NCBI GenBank assembly: GCA_035283845.1 | Contig: DATESZ010000217.1 | Span: 1-14,139, forward strand | Reading direction: 5' to 3' | DNA: 14,139 bases | From: DATESZ01 sp035283845 | GTDB lineage: Bacteria; Desulfobacterota; Syntrophia; Syntrophales; JACQWR01 | Shown: piece by piece, positions 6,814 to 13,095 of the stretch | Layout of the letters: every line of letters begins with the position of its first letter | Numbering within the stretch: the stretch's first letter is position 1 | The notes under the pieces: generated by a model | Told to the model about the DNA's origin: nothing | The model's input: the letters and a program-made list of their open reading frames with translations, nothing else | Databases searched by the model: none | Made by a program: the position numbers and the translations under genes

Positions 6814-7065
6814 ATGGAAGCTATAAAAATTGAGGAAGTGGTTAAAAAGGACGGTGAGATCAAGATGTCCGGCCTGCCCTTAAAAAAGGGTCAGCGCGTA
6901 GAACTGATCGTATTGAAAGAACCTTATGCAGAAGAATCAACAGGCGCAACAGCACGAAATCTACTGAAATCGAGCATGGTGGGATTATGGAAAGATCGCC
7001 CCATTGAAAACAGCGCTATATTTGCCCGTCAACTGAGAGATGAAGCACAGAACAGGGGTATTTAA
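6814..7065 (+). CDS. VapB-like antitoxin (orphan)
   Basis: The 83-residue protein starts MEAIKIEEVVKKDGEIKMSG, with a beta-rich N-terminal half (LPLKKGQRVELIVL) of the kind found in small antitoxins paired with PIN-domain toxins. Its C-terminal half contains LLKSSMVGLWKDR and ends in FARQLRDEAQNRG, close to a tail I know from such proteins (S-x-x-V-G-L-W-K-D-R, then F-A-R-x-L-R). The start chosen is ATG 6814 because GAGGTGAT (6803-6810) is a strong Shine-Dalgarno at correct spacing; an earlier in-frame ATG at 6799 would overlap that site. The TAA stop overlaps the ATG of the next ORF (TAATG), the usual coupling of antitoxin and toxin, but that toxin is truncated. It should neutralise a cognate toxin and repress its own promoter; with the toxin gone it may be a relic or act on a toxin elsewhere. 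Confidence 0.7.
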   Translation: MEAIKIEEVVKKDGEIKMSGLPLKKGQRVELIVLKEPYAEESTGATARNLLKSSMVGLWKDRPIENSAIFARQLRDEAQNRGI

Positions 7066-7154
7066 TGATTTTGCTTGACGTCGTCTTCTATCAACGAGGT
7101 CTTATGGCTTTTCCCAGGGAAAATGCCTTGCCTAAATATTCGCCAATACCGTAA
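7065..7154 (+). pseudogene. Truncated toxin-like ORF (possible PIN-domain start)
   Basis: ATG overlaps the antitoxin stop by one base and opens a 29-residue frame beginning MILLDVVFYQRGL. PIN-domain toxins commonly begin M-I-L-(L/V)-D-T-x-(V/L), so the first nine residues resemble a PIN start with the Thr missing. The rest shows no resemblance and runs antisense into the 3' end of the flavin reductase gene, ending at TAA 7152-7154. A complete VapC is about 130 residues. The reading as a truncated toxin rests mainly on position and coupling, and only partly on the residues. Confidence 0.4.
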
Positions 7155-7666
7155 TACGATGGGTTTGACGGGGAAAATATCAGCGGTTTTATCTTTTCTA
7201 TCTGAGGAAGCCCGTCATCTCCGAGGACGTTTTCCTCCATCTTGACATCCAGAATTTCACCGATGAACAGGGTGTGCAACCCTATCTCGAGGGTATGGAG
7301 GAGTTTGCATTCCAGGGAAAGAGGAAACTCTTTAACATAGGGGGCATTGACCAGCTCGCTTTTTTCCGGTGTAAGCCCCGCAGCAAAAAACTTGTCTTCG
7401 GTCCGCCCGGTGGCAATGCCGAAATAATCGGCCTCCCGCACAAAATCCTGCGAAGGGATGCTGACCGTAAATGCCTTTTGCTCAACGATATTGCCGTAGG
7501 TATAGGTTGCCTTTCTGAGCGCAATGGAAACACAAGGGGGAGAAGAGCAGCAGATACCCGCCCAGGCAGCGCTCATGGCATTGGGTCTGCCGTCCCTGTC
7601 ATAGGTTCCCACAATAAAGACCGGCGTGGGATAAACAATGGTCTTGGCCCCGATGGATTTTTTCAT
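7091..7666 (-). CDS. Flavin reductase family protein (flavoredoxin-like)
   Basis: The 191-residue protein belongs to the FMN-binding split-barrel flavin reductase/flavoredoxin family, common in anaerobes, where it handles FMN-linked electron transfer in the cytoplasm. Family marks are the N-terminal PTPVFIVGTYDRDGRPN (13-29) leading into AMSAAWAG (30-37), the FMN-contacting SSPPCVSIALR (41-51) with TYTYGNI after it, the segment EADYFGIATGRTEDKF (78-93), and a late IFSPSNPSYYGIGE (163-176). Length is normal (about 185-210). ATG 7666 has AAGGAGG about 9 nt upstream, an excellent Shine-Dalgarno. It is a single gene: the divergent neighbour starts at 7834 and its 3' end faces the antitoxin pair, overlapping the truncated toxin-like ORF. 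The physiological electron donor and acceptor cannot be told from the sequence. Confidence 0.92.
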   Translation of the reverse strand: MKKSIGAKTIVYPTPVFIVGTYDRDGRPNAMSAAWAGICCSSPPCVSIALRKATYTYGNIVEQKAFTVSIPSQDFVREADYFGIATGRTEDKFFAAGLTPEKSELVNAPYVKEFPLSLECKLLHTLEIGLHTLFIGEILDVKMEENVLGDDGLPQIEKIKPLIFSPSNPSYYGIGEYLGKAFSLGKAIRPR

Positions 7667-7833
7667 GAATTTGCCTCCTTATCTGTTGAGATTCACTGTG
7701 CCTGATATTATCGCCTATCCCAATATCATCTGCAAGGATGATTTACAAACAAGCCTTGACTTTTTCCATAACATTAATTAACTATAAAAAATCATTAAGA
7801 TATTAACAGCACGTCCCATGAGGAAAGGTGGCT

Positions 7834-9366
7834 ATGGAAGTACTCACAACGGATGACCTGAGGCAAATAGAGGAAGCGGGTATATCTCTCGAACAGGCGG
7901 GCGCTCAGATCAATTTCCTGAAAAAGGGGGTTAAGCCCCTAAAATTAAACAGGCCCTGCGCTAAGGGCGACGGTATCGTTATCCTCCCTAAGCGGGAACA
8001 GGCAAAAATGGCGGCGCTCCATGATGCGGCATGCCGCACGGGGCGATTTATGAAGTTTGTGCCCGCGTCCGGGGCGGCCAGCCGCATGTTCATTAATTGG
8101 CATAGCTCCCTGGTCAGGGGCGACTTCGGCGGGACGGAAAGGGGGAAAACCTTTTCCGATAATCTGCATAAATTTGCTTTCTTCCCCGACCTTAAGCAGG
8201 CTATAGCAAGCTGCGGCGAAGATATCGAAACGCTCCTTAATGATCTAAAATTACATCATGTCCTTCATTATATCCTGACCTCGCGGGGCTTGAATTACCA
8301 ACATTTACCCAAAGCCCTCCTCAAGTTCCATACCTGTGGCGAAGGCGGCGGCCGAACCCCCATAGAGGAGCACCTGATCGAGTCGGCGCTCTATACGGCC
8401 GATGCCCAAAAAGAATGCCGCATACATTTCACCGTCTCGGAGGAACACATAAAAGCAGTATCCCTGTCCCTGAAAGAAATAAAAAAAAGCTGTGCAGACA
8501 GTCTGGGGGTAACCTTCCGGATAAGTCTCTCTTCCCAGTCTTTATCTACCAACACGTTGGCATGGGAAGGGGAAGGCCTTTATCGTGACCGCGCGGGGCG
8601 TCTTGTCCTCCGTCCCGGGGGGCATGGAGCGCTTTTGAAAAACCTGCACGACCTCGACGGGGACATTGTTTTTATTAAAAATATTGATAACGTGGTTCCT
8701 GACCGGTTAAAGCCCGAGGTAATATTTTATAAAAAAGTACTGGGAGGATATTTTATCAACCTTGAGGGGGAGATGTTCCGCCATCTTAAGCGCCTGTCCG
8801 ACGGAGAAACAACGGCTGAAGCAGTCCGTAAAGCGAATCTGTTTTGCCGGAAAAAGCTCAATGTTGTTTTCCCTTCGGCATTTGAAGGTTGGCCCCTCGC
8901 GCAGCAATGCAGGTTTATCATCAATAAATTGAACCGTCCCCTGCGCGTTTGCGGCATGGTTAAAAACGAAGGCGAACCCGGGGGAGGCCCCTTCTGGATT
9001 GACGAGGGAGGTGAACAGTCCCTGCAAATTGTCGAATATCAGCAAATCGACACCGGTTGCGACGAACAAAGGGCTATCTGGTCGGCGGCGACCTACTTTA
9101 ATCCCGTTGACATTGTATGCGGCTTGCGGGATCATCGATCGCAGAAATTTGACCTGCCCTTTTTTGCTGACCCAACGGCAGTCATCTTATCGGAAAAAAT
9201 CGAAGGGGGAAGAAAAATTACGGCGCTGGAACATCCCGGCCTGTGGAACGGTGGGATGGCTTACTGGAACACCGTCTTTGTAGAGGTACCGCTCGCAACC
9301 TTCAACCCCGTTAAGACCATTGAGGACCTGCTCCGCGCCCAGCATCTGCCGAACAACCTGAGATAA
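7834..9366 (+). CDS. DUF4301 family protein, probable nucleotidyltransferase-like fold
   Basis: The product (510 residues) matches my recollection of the DUF4301 family, known mostly from Bacteroidetes and some deltaproteobacteria and without established function. Near residue 75 is FVPASGAASRMF, which resembles the nucleotide-binding loop of sugar nucleotidyltransferases. Around 260-290 is RPGGHGALLKNLHDLDGDI followed by VFIKNIDNVV, strikingly like the product loop and metal-binding Asp-Asn of UDP-sugar pyrophosphorylases. From this I infer a GT-A-like NTP:sugar-phosphate transferase; substrate unknown. There is no signal peptide or membrane segment. The start chosen is ATG 7834, with AGGAAAGG (7821-7828) at good spacing; GTG at 7828 is an in-frame alternative that would overlap the Shine-Dalgarno and add two residues. 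It is a single gene, divergent from the flavin reductase; the region before it is AT-rich with a TTGACT at 7757-7762 but no clear -10. Confidence 0.85.
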   Translation: MEVLTTDDLRQIEEAGISLEQAGAQINFLKKGVKPLKLNRPCAKGDGIVILPKREQAKMAALHDAACRTGRFMKFVPASGAASRMFINWHSSLVRGDFGGTERGKTFSDNLHKFAFFPDLKQAIASCGEDIETLLNDLKLHHVLHYILTSRGLNYQHLPKALLKFHTCGEGGGRTPIEEHLIESALYTADAQKECRIHFTVSEEHIKAVSLSLKEIKKSCADSLGVTFRISLSSQSLSTNTLAWEGEGLYRDRAGRLVLRPGGHGALLKNLHDLDGDIVFIKNIDNVVPDRLKPEVIFYKKVLGGYFINLEGEMFRHLKRLSDGETTAEAVRKANLFCRKKLNVVFPSAFEGWPLAQQCRFIINKLNRPLRVCGMVKNEGEPGGGPFWIDEGGEQSLQIVEYQQIDTGCDEQRAIWSAATYFNPVDIVCGLRDHRSQKFDLPFFADPTAVILSEKIEGGRKITALEHPGLWNGGMAYWNTVFVEVPLATFNPVKTIEDLLRAQHLPNNLR

Positions 9367-9379
9367 TCCGGGGCGTCCA

Positions 9380-9502
9380 ATGGAAGCTATGCCAGAAGGC
9401 CAAGCGAGCATGAATGTTTCTACTATGTTTAAAGATAACGGGGTAGGTTTTGATATGCAAAACAGGAAACCCGGTTGTATTAGCAGGATAGAAAATAGTT
9501 GA
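9380..9502 (+). pseudogene. Small ORF with sensor-kinase ATP-lid-like motif, probable remnant
   Basis: A 40-codon open frame follows the DUF4301 gene by 13 nt, without a ribosome binding site. It includes FKDNGVGFDMQ (17-27), which looks like the D-x-G-x-G box of histidine-kinase HATPase domains (often D-N-G-V-G-F-D). The surrounding residues do not continue the match and there are in-frame stops on both sides. It may be a worn fragment of a kinase gene or a chance match. Confidence 0.25.
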
Positions 9503-9532
9503 CGGCAAACTCAACAGTTATTCAAACAGTGA

Positions 9533-9688
9533 TCATTAATTCTCCGTTTTGTTATCGGTGAAAGCTGGCCGATGCCGCCAATCTATAGCTGGAATTTTCA
9601 TCAAAACATGGCTGATGTGAACGGCGACGGCAAGATCGGCCTGGCGGAGGCAATTTATATCCTGCAGAAGGCGGCGGGGGTGAGGTAG
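9533..9688 (+). pseudogene. Dockerin-like C-terminal tail of a lost secreted protein
   Basis: The open frame between TGA 9530-9532 and TAG 9686-9688 ends in DVNGDGKIGLAEAIYILQKA followed by AGVR. This is a calcium-binding EF-hand/dockerin-type loop (Asp1, Asn3, Asp5, Glu12 all present) followed by a short helix, the usual C-terminal ending of many large secreted or surface proteins of deltaproteobacteria. The upstream part carries aromatic and Pro residues and no start with a ribosome binding site; ATG 9608 would give only 26 residues. The body of the gene is missing, so this is called a 3' remnant. Confidence 0.6.
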
Positions 9689-9714
9689 CTAAATGATGGG
9701 GTAATATTCAGAGC

Positions 9715-9744
9715 TTGACATTGTTGCATATCGTCATGTAGATT
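9715..9744 (+). promoter_or_regulatory. Promoter of the AAA ATPase gene, suggesting leaderless mRNA
   Basis: TTGACA (9715-9720) matches the -35 consensus exactly; after 18 nt comes TAGATT (9739-9744), four of six for the -10. The start codon at 9751 is only 7 nt past the -10, where transcription should begin, and no Shine-Dalgarno precedes it. Confidence 0.5.
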
Positions 9745-9750
9745 GCCAAT

Positions 9751-10905
9751 ATGGAACAATTAGTAATACGCCAAAAACTTGAAAATGAGGTCATCGCCTG
9801 TCTGTCGGAATCTCCGGTCACTGTATTGTTGGGGGCACGACAGACCGGCAAGACAACGCTCGCTCGGCTCATTGCCAAACAATACCAGGAGGTGCATTAT
9901 TTCGACCTGGAACGGGCGGCGGCGCGGGAGGCCCTTTCCACACCGGAGCTGACGTTAGAGGAATTAAGGGGCCTTGTGGTGATCGATGAAGTTCAACGGA
10001 TGCCGTCTTTGTTCGAGGTGTTGCGTCCTCTTGCAGACCGCCCGGGCAGTCTGGCCAAATTCCTGCTTCTGGGCAGCGCATCGCCCCATCTTGTGCGCGG
10101 TGTATCTGAGACATTGGCGGGCCGCGCCTTATTCGTCCAGGTTCCGGGTTTTTCCATCCCGGAGGTGGGTTCGGACCAACAGAGCCGTCTGTGGTTGCGT
10201 GGCGGTTTCCCACGCGCTTTTTTGACAAGGTCGGACGATGCCGCCTGGCGCTGGATGGAAGGATTTGTCACGACGTTTCTGGAGAGGGACATCCCCCAAC
10301 TGGGCTTACGCGTGCCGACGGAGGCCCTGCGCCGCTTTTGGCGGATGACCGCCCATTACCATGGACAGATATGGAATGCAGCCGAGATGGCCCGCTCCAT
10401 GAATTTAAGCCCCAATACAGCCCGCCATTATCTGGATATCCTGAGCGGGGCTTTCGTCATTCGTGTCCTGTCGCCCTGGTATGAAAATATGAAAAAGCGT
10501 CAGGTCAAGTCGCCCAAAGTATATATCCGCGACAGCGGCCTCTTCCATTTTCTTTCGGGAATTGATGACATGTCGGCCCTGCGTTCGCATCCGCGCTACG
10601 GCGCTTCCTGGGAAGGATTCGCCCTTGAACAGACCCTGGCGATTGTTGGTGATGGAGACGCTTATTTCTGGAATACGCTCCGAGGAGCGGAGCTTGACCT
10701 TCTTCTCCTGCGGAAAGGCCGCCGCTTCGGGTTTGAATTCAAATGCGCCGATGCGCCGGCCATGAGCCGTTCAATGCACATCGCCTTAGAGGATCTTCAA
10801 CTGGAACGGCTCTATGTAATCTATCCCGGCAGCGATACCTACCGGCTGCACCAGCGCGTTGAGGTCTGCCCTTTGACGGAGATTGCGGGAAAGATAGCTT
10901 TCTGA
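9751..10905 (+). CDS. AAA_14 / DUF4143 ATPase
   Basis: This 384-residue protein is a typical member of the AAA_14-DUF4143 family, abundant, often horizontally spread and of unknown function. The P-loop is GARQTGKT (28-35), Walker B is LVVIDEVQ (75-82) and sensor 1 is LLGSAS (106-111). The family motifs LRGGFPRAF (149-157) and FLERDIPQLG (176-185) follow, then a winged-helix-like segment (205-235). The C-terminal DUF4143 part carries GAELDLLL (312-319) and FEFK (328-331). The Asp316 and Glu329-x-Lys331 arrangement fits a PD-(D/E)xK nuclease-like core, to which this domain is generally related; activity is unproven. Length is normal. The start at ATG 9751 has no Shine-Dalgarno, and the promoter places transcription start on or next to it. 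It is a single gene, flanked on both sides by gene remnants, consistent with insertion into an unstable region. Confidence 0.94.
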   Translation: MEQLVIRQKLENEVIACLSESPVTVLLGARQTGKTTLARLIAKQYQEVHYFDLERAAAREALSTPELTLEELRGLVVIDEVQRMPSLFEVLRPLADRPGSLAKFLLLGSASPHLVRGVSETLAGRALFVQVPGFSIPEVGSDQQSRLWLRGGFPRAFLTRSDDAAWRWMEGFVTTFLERDIPQLGLRVPTEALRRFWRMTAHYHGQIWNAAEMARSMNLSPNTARHYLDILSGAFVIRVLSPWYENMKKRQVKSPKVYIRDSGLFHFLSGIDDMSALRSHPRYGASWEGFALEQTLAIVGDGDAYFWNTLRGAELDLLLLRKGRRFGFEFKCADAPAMSRSMHIALEDLQLERLYVIYPGSDTYRLHQRVEVCPLTEIAGKIAF

Positions 10906-10937
10906 GACTTAGAAGCAATTGTCCTCACTTATTTTGA

Positions 10938-11045
10938 ATGAGTGTTCCCCTCAGTTCAGGAAAGATTATCACGCTCGTCGGCTCCCGGAGAAGCGGTAAG
11001 ACCTCATATCTTTATAATATCGCTGCGATGTATATCCAGAACATC
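10938..11045 (+). pseudogene. P-loop fragment of a second AAA-type ATPase
   Basis: Starting at ATG 10938, directly after an in-frame TGA, the frame reads VPLSSGKIITLVGSRRSGKT and then SYLYNIA. This is the region around the Walker A of AAA_14-like ATPases (x-G-x-R-x-x-G-K-T-x-L-L-Y). No Shine-Dalgarno is seen. Resemblance stops around 11045; the frame stays open to 11435 but beyond ~11150 it runs antisense over the small subunit of the UbiD operon and is not real protein. No Walker B follows. I call it a fragment left by a deleted ATPase gene of a different subtype from its intact neighbour. Confidence 0.5.
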
Positions 11046-11147
11046 AATGGCTGGGCCAGATTTGTCCTCCGTATCTATGACACAATGACCAAAAATAAAG
11101 GAATCCCCCTCAAATCACTTGGGACGGGATTTCATTGTCTTACCGCT

Positions 11148-11567
11148 TTACTTGTTTTTACTTTTTTCTGCCGCCATCTTACTTTCCCTTTCCTTAAGGA
11201 GATCGGCAAGCATATGCCCCTTCCTCTCCCCCAAACTCGGCTTTCGCCGGGGAATAGCCTCTACTTCTTTTGCTTCATCCTCAAACCTCTCTATTATCTT
11301 CACGGCCCAGGGCTCTTTAAATCGGCCTGTATCCTGACGAATGATCCACAAGATATCAGCTCCCGGCAATTCCTCCGGTTTGGAGGAGAAAATGGCCCTT
11401 ACCTTGAAGCTCTCCATGCGCCTGGGATCCCGTAATTCAACTTCTATTTCCTCGTTCTCGGGAGGAAGCGTCTCCAACACTTTAACGTCCGATTTTGCAG
11501 AGGCCGCTGTCCCGCCCCTTACGCTCTTGCTTGCCACCGGATCTATCAGCAATTCATATTCTGCCAA
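11148..11567 (-). CDS. Small subunit of the UbiD-like carboxylase operon (PpcC/gamma-like?)
   Basis: The 139-residue acidic-to-basic protein has no membrane segment. Its centre, EIEVELRDPRRMESFKVRAI and then FSSKPEELPGADILWIIRQ, continues to EPWAVKIIERFE, and reminds me of the small gamma subunit of phenylphosphate carboxylase; the N-terminal ~40 residues and the charged tail (LLKERESKMAAEKSKNK) are extra. I cannot confirm this without a search. It is not HAD-like, so it is not the delta subunit. I chose TTG 11567 because GGAGGTGAT sits at ideal spacing; GTG at 11576 is in frame but lies within that Shine-Dalgarno. It follows the second UbiD gene by 17 nt and is the last gene of the operon, converging on ATPase remnants. 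It probably forms a complex with the two UbiD-like subunits. Confidence 0.7.
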   Translation of the reverse strand: MAEYELLIDPVASKSVRGGTAASAKSDVKVLETLPPENEEIEVELRDPRRMESFKVRAIFSSKPEELPGADILWIIRQDTGRFKEPWAVKIIERFEDEAKEVEAIPRRKPSLGERKGHMLADLLKERESKMAAEKSKNK

Positions 11568-11584
11568 GGCTATCACCTCCCCCC

Positions 11585-13063
11585 TTACAGCATCTCCGGA
11601 TCTTTACGCTCTATACCCTGATCAAACCCTAATTTTGACCAAATTTCTGCTACCTTTTCACGGACTTCCAAGGGATAGGCATACTCAAAGCTGACCTTTT
11701 TTGGATATGACCAGGGTTTGAATTGCGTTGTGGCATCCCAAAGTCTCTTGCCCCCATCAATGTATTTGGCCCTGTTGTCGGCGTCAGTAAAAAAGTTGAG
11801 AGGACTGTTGAGGACATCCTGGCCCGAAAAAATGACGGTGCGCGGATCGTAATTGAGAGAGACTTGCTCAAAAACATCTCTGATATCCGATGTATCTACA
11901 TCGGGATCACAGGGGATGAGCAAGTTTCCATTAAAGACGCTCTGCTTTGAGTAAAAGCTGACCTGGGCAAGACGTGTTAAATCTTCAGGGCAGGCAGCCT
12001 CAAAAGGCATGGCGGAAAGGCTGTATGCCTGGGGATAAAGCCACCAATCTTTCGGCCGTTTCAAGCCAAATCTTTCACAATCATGCAAATATCCCGTCTC
12101 CATGCCGATAATAGCCCCGCATTCGTCATTCCATCTTATACCTTCGGTATGCGCAGGAAGAATTGGATTTTTGCGCGTTGTAATGCAATTGATACGAAAT
12201 ATAGGTGAAATATTACGCCCTTGCGTATAACCGCTATATTCACCGAAGGGGCCTTCATCGGTCCTCTCCCCCGGACGAACCTCACCCTCGATTATCACCT
12301 CAGCATCTGCCGGGACAAGAAGATTGTTGGTTTGGGCCCGCACGACTTCCAGGGGCCTGTCGCGCAACGCACCAACAAAGTCGTATTCACAGTATCCTGC
12401 AGGAAGCGGGGCGCAGGCCACTGTAAAAAAGAGCGGATCGCTTCCCAATGCTATACAGAAAGGCATGGTGTTTCCCCGCGCCTCATATTTCATGTAGTAG
12501 ATGGTGGGACCATGCTGGCCCATTTGCCACAAGGCCGCCCCCCGGCGAGGACTCTTCACCATCCAGCGGTAGTTTCCCACATTTGTCCAGCCTGTATCAG
12601 GGTCCTGATTTATGATCCCAAGGATGGTCAGATAGCGCCCGCCGTCAGTGCCATGAGAGAAGGTGATGGGAAGGTCAAGGAGATTTGCCTCCTTGCCCAT
12701 TTTGATAATTTCTTTACATGGGGCGTCGCCTGCCGATATTTCCAAGGGTTTTACCGGGTTACGCTCTCTTCGGGTGACCTCTTGCAAAAACTGTCTCCGG
12801 GTAATGTCCTTTGGCAAACCCATAAACAGCGCCACCCTTTCCCAGGGCCTCCGCCTGGAACCCGCCCACAGGTTGCCTATGAGGCGCCCCTTGTCCGGAT
12901 AATAGTCCTTCACATTGTTATACAACACGGCATATCTGCCGTCATTTACCCGATACATCATAGCCGATACGGCGCATGCCTCCAGATACCAGTCAACTTC
13001 CTGGTCTATGGTAATCAGCCGCCCCTCCTGCTCCAACAATTTAATCGCTTCTCTTAGATCCAT
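11585..13063 (-). CDS. UbiD family (de)carboxylase, catalytic-type subunit
   Basis: The 492-residue protein is a complete member of the UbiD family, which uses prenylated FMN to decarboxylate or carboxylate aromatic and unsaturated acids. By analogy with A. niger Fdc1, the prFMN/metal region is WTNVGNYRWM (159-168), with Asn161 and Arg166 at the positions of Fdc1 Asn168 and Arg173. The catalytic acid motif is EGPFGE (270-275), with Glu270 and Glu275 at the positions of Glu277 and Glu282. The Arg-Glu-Glu triad is therefore intact. ATG 13063 has AAGGAG about 9 nt upstream. It lies 32 nt after a paralogous UbiD gene and 17 nt before a small subunit gene, which resembles the phenylphosphate carboxylase arrangement (two UbiD-like subunits plus small ones). 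Together with the ring-reductase gene at the left edge, phenol or hydroxybenzoate metabolism is a reasonable guess; the substrate is not proven. Confidence 0.93.
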   Translation of the reverse strand: MDLREAIKLLEQEGRLITIDQEVDWYLEACAVSAMMYRVNDGRYAVLYNNVKDYYPDKGRLIGNLWAGSRRRPWERVALFMGLPKDITRRQFLQEVTRRERNPVKPLEISAGDAPCKEIIKMGKEANLLDLPITFSHGTDGGRYLTILGIINQDPDTGWTNVGNYRWMVKSPRRGAALWQMGQHGPTIYYMKYEARGNTMPFCIALGSDPLFFTVACAPLPAGYCEYDFVGALRDRPLEVVRAQTNNLLVPADAEVIIEGEVRPGERTDEGPFGEYSGYTQGRNISPIFRINCITTRKNPILPAHTEGIRWNDECGAIIGMETGYLHDCERFGLKRPKDWWLYPQAYSLSAMPFEAACPEDLTRLAQVSFYSKQSVFNGNLLIPCDPDVDTSDIRDVFEQVSLNYDPRTVIFSGQDVLNSPLNFFTDADNRAKYIDGGKRLWDATTQFKPWSYPKKVSFEYAYPLEVREKVAEIWSKLGFDQGIERKDPEML

Positions 13064-13095
13064 TATGGGACTCCTTTATTCTTACCGGTTCTTAT

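Noticed and set aside
11102..11133. Possible terminator of the UbiD operon (AATCCC/GGGATT type stem then T-rich sequence on the minus strand)
   Set aside because: The stem is only 6 bp with an 18-20 nt loop and the T-tract is interrupted and offset; too weak to call.
11150..11435. Continuation of the plus-strand frame that starts at 10938
   Set aside because: It overlaps the small UbiD-operon gene in antisense and all ATPase resemblance ends around 11045.
12221..13057. 278-codon plus-strand open frame opposite the second UbiD gene
   Set aside because: The minus-strand frame carries all UbiD motifs; the plus-strand translation shows no recognisable domain.
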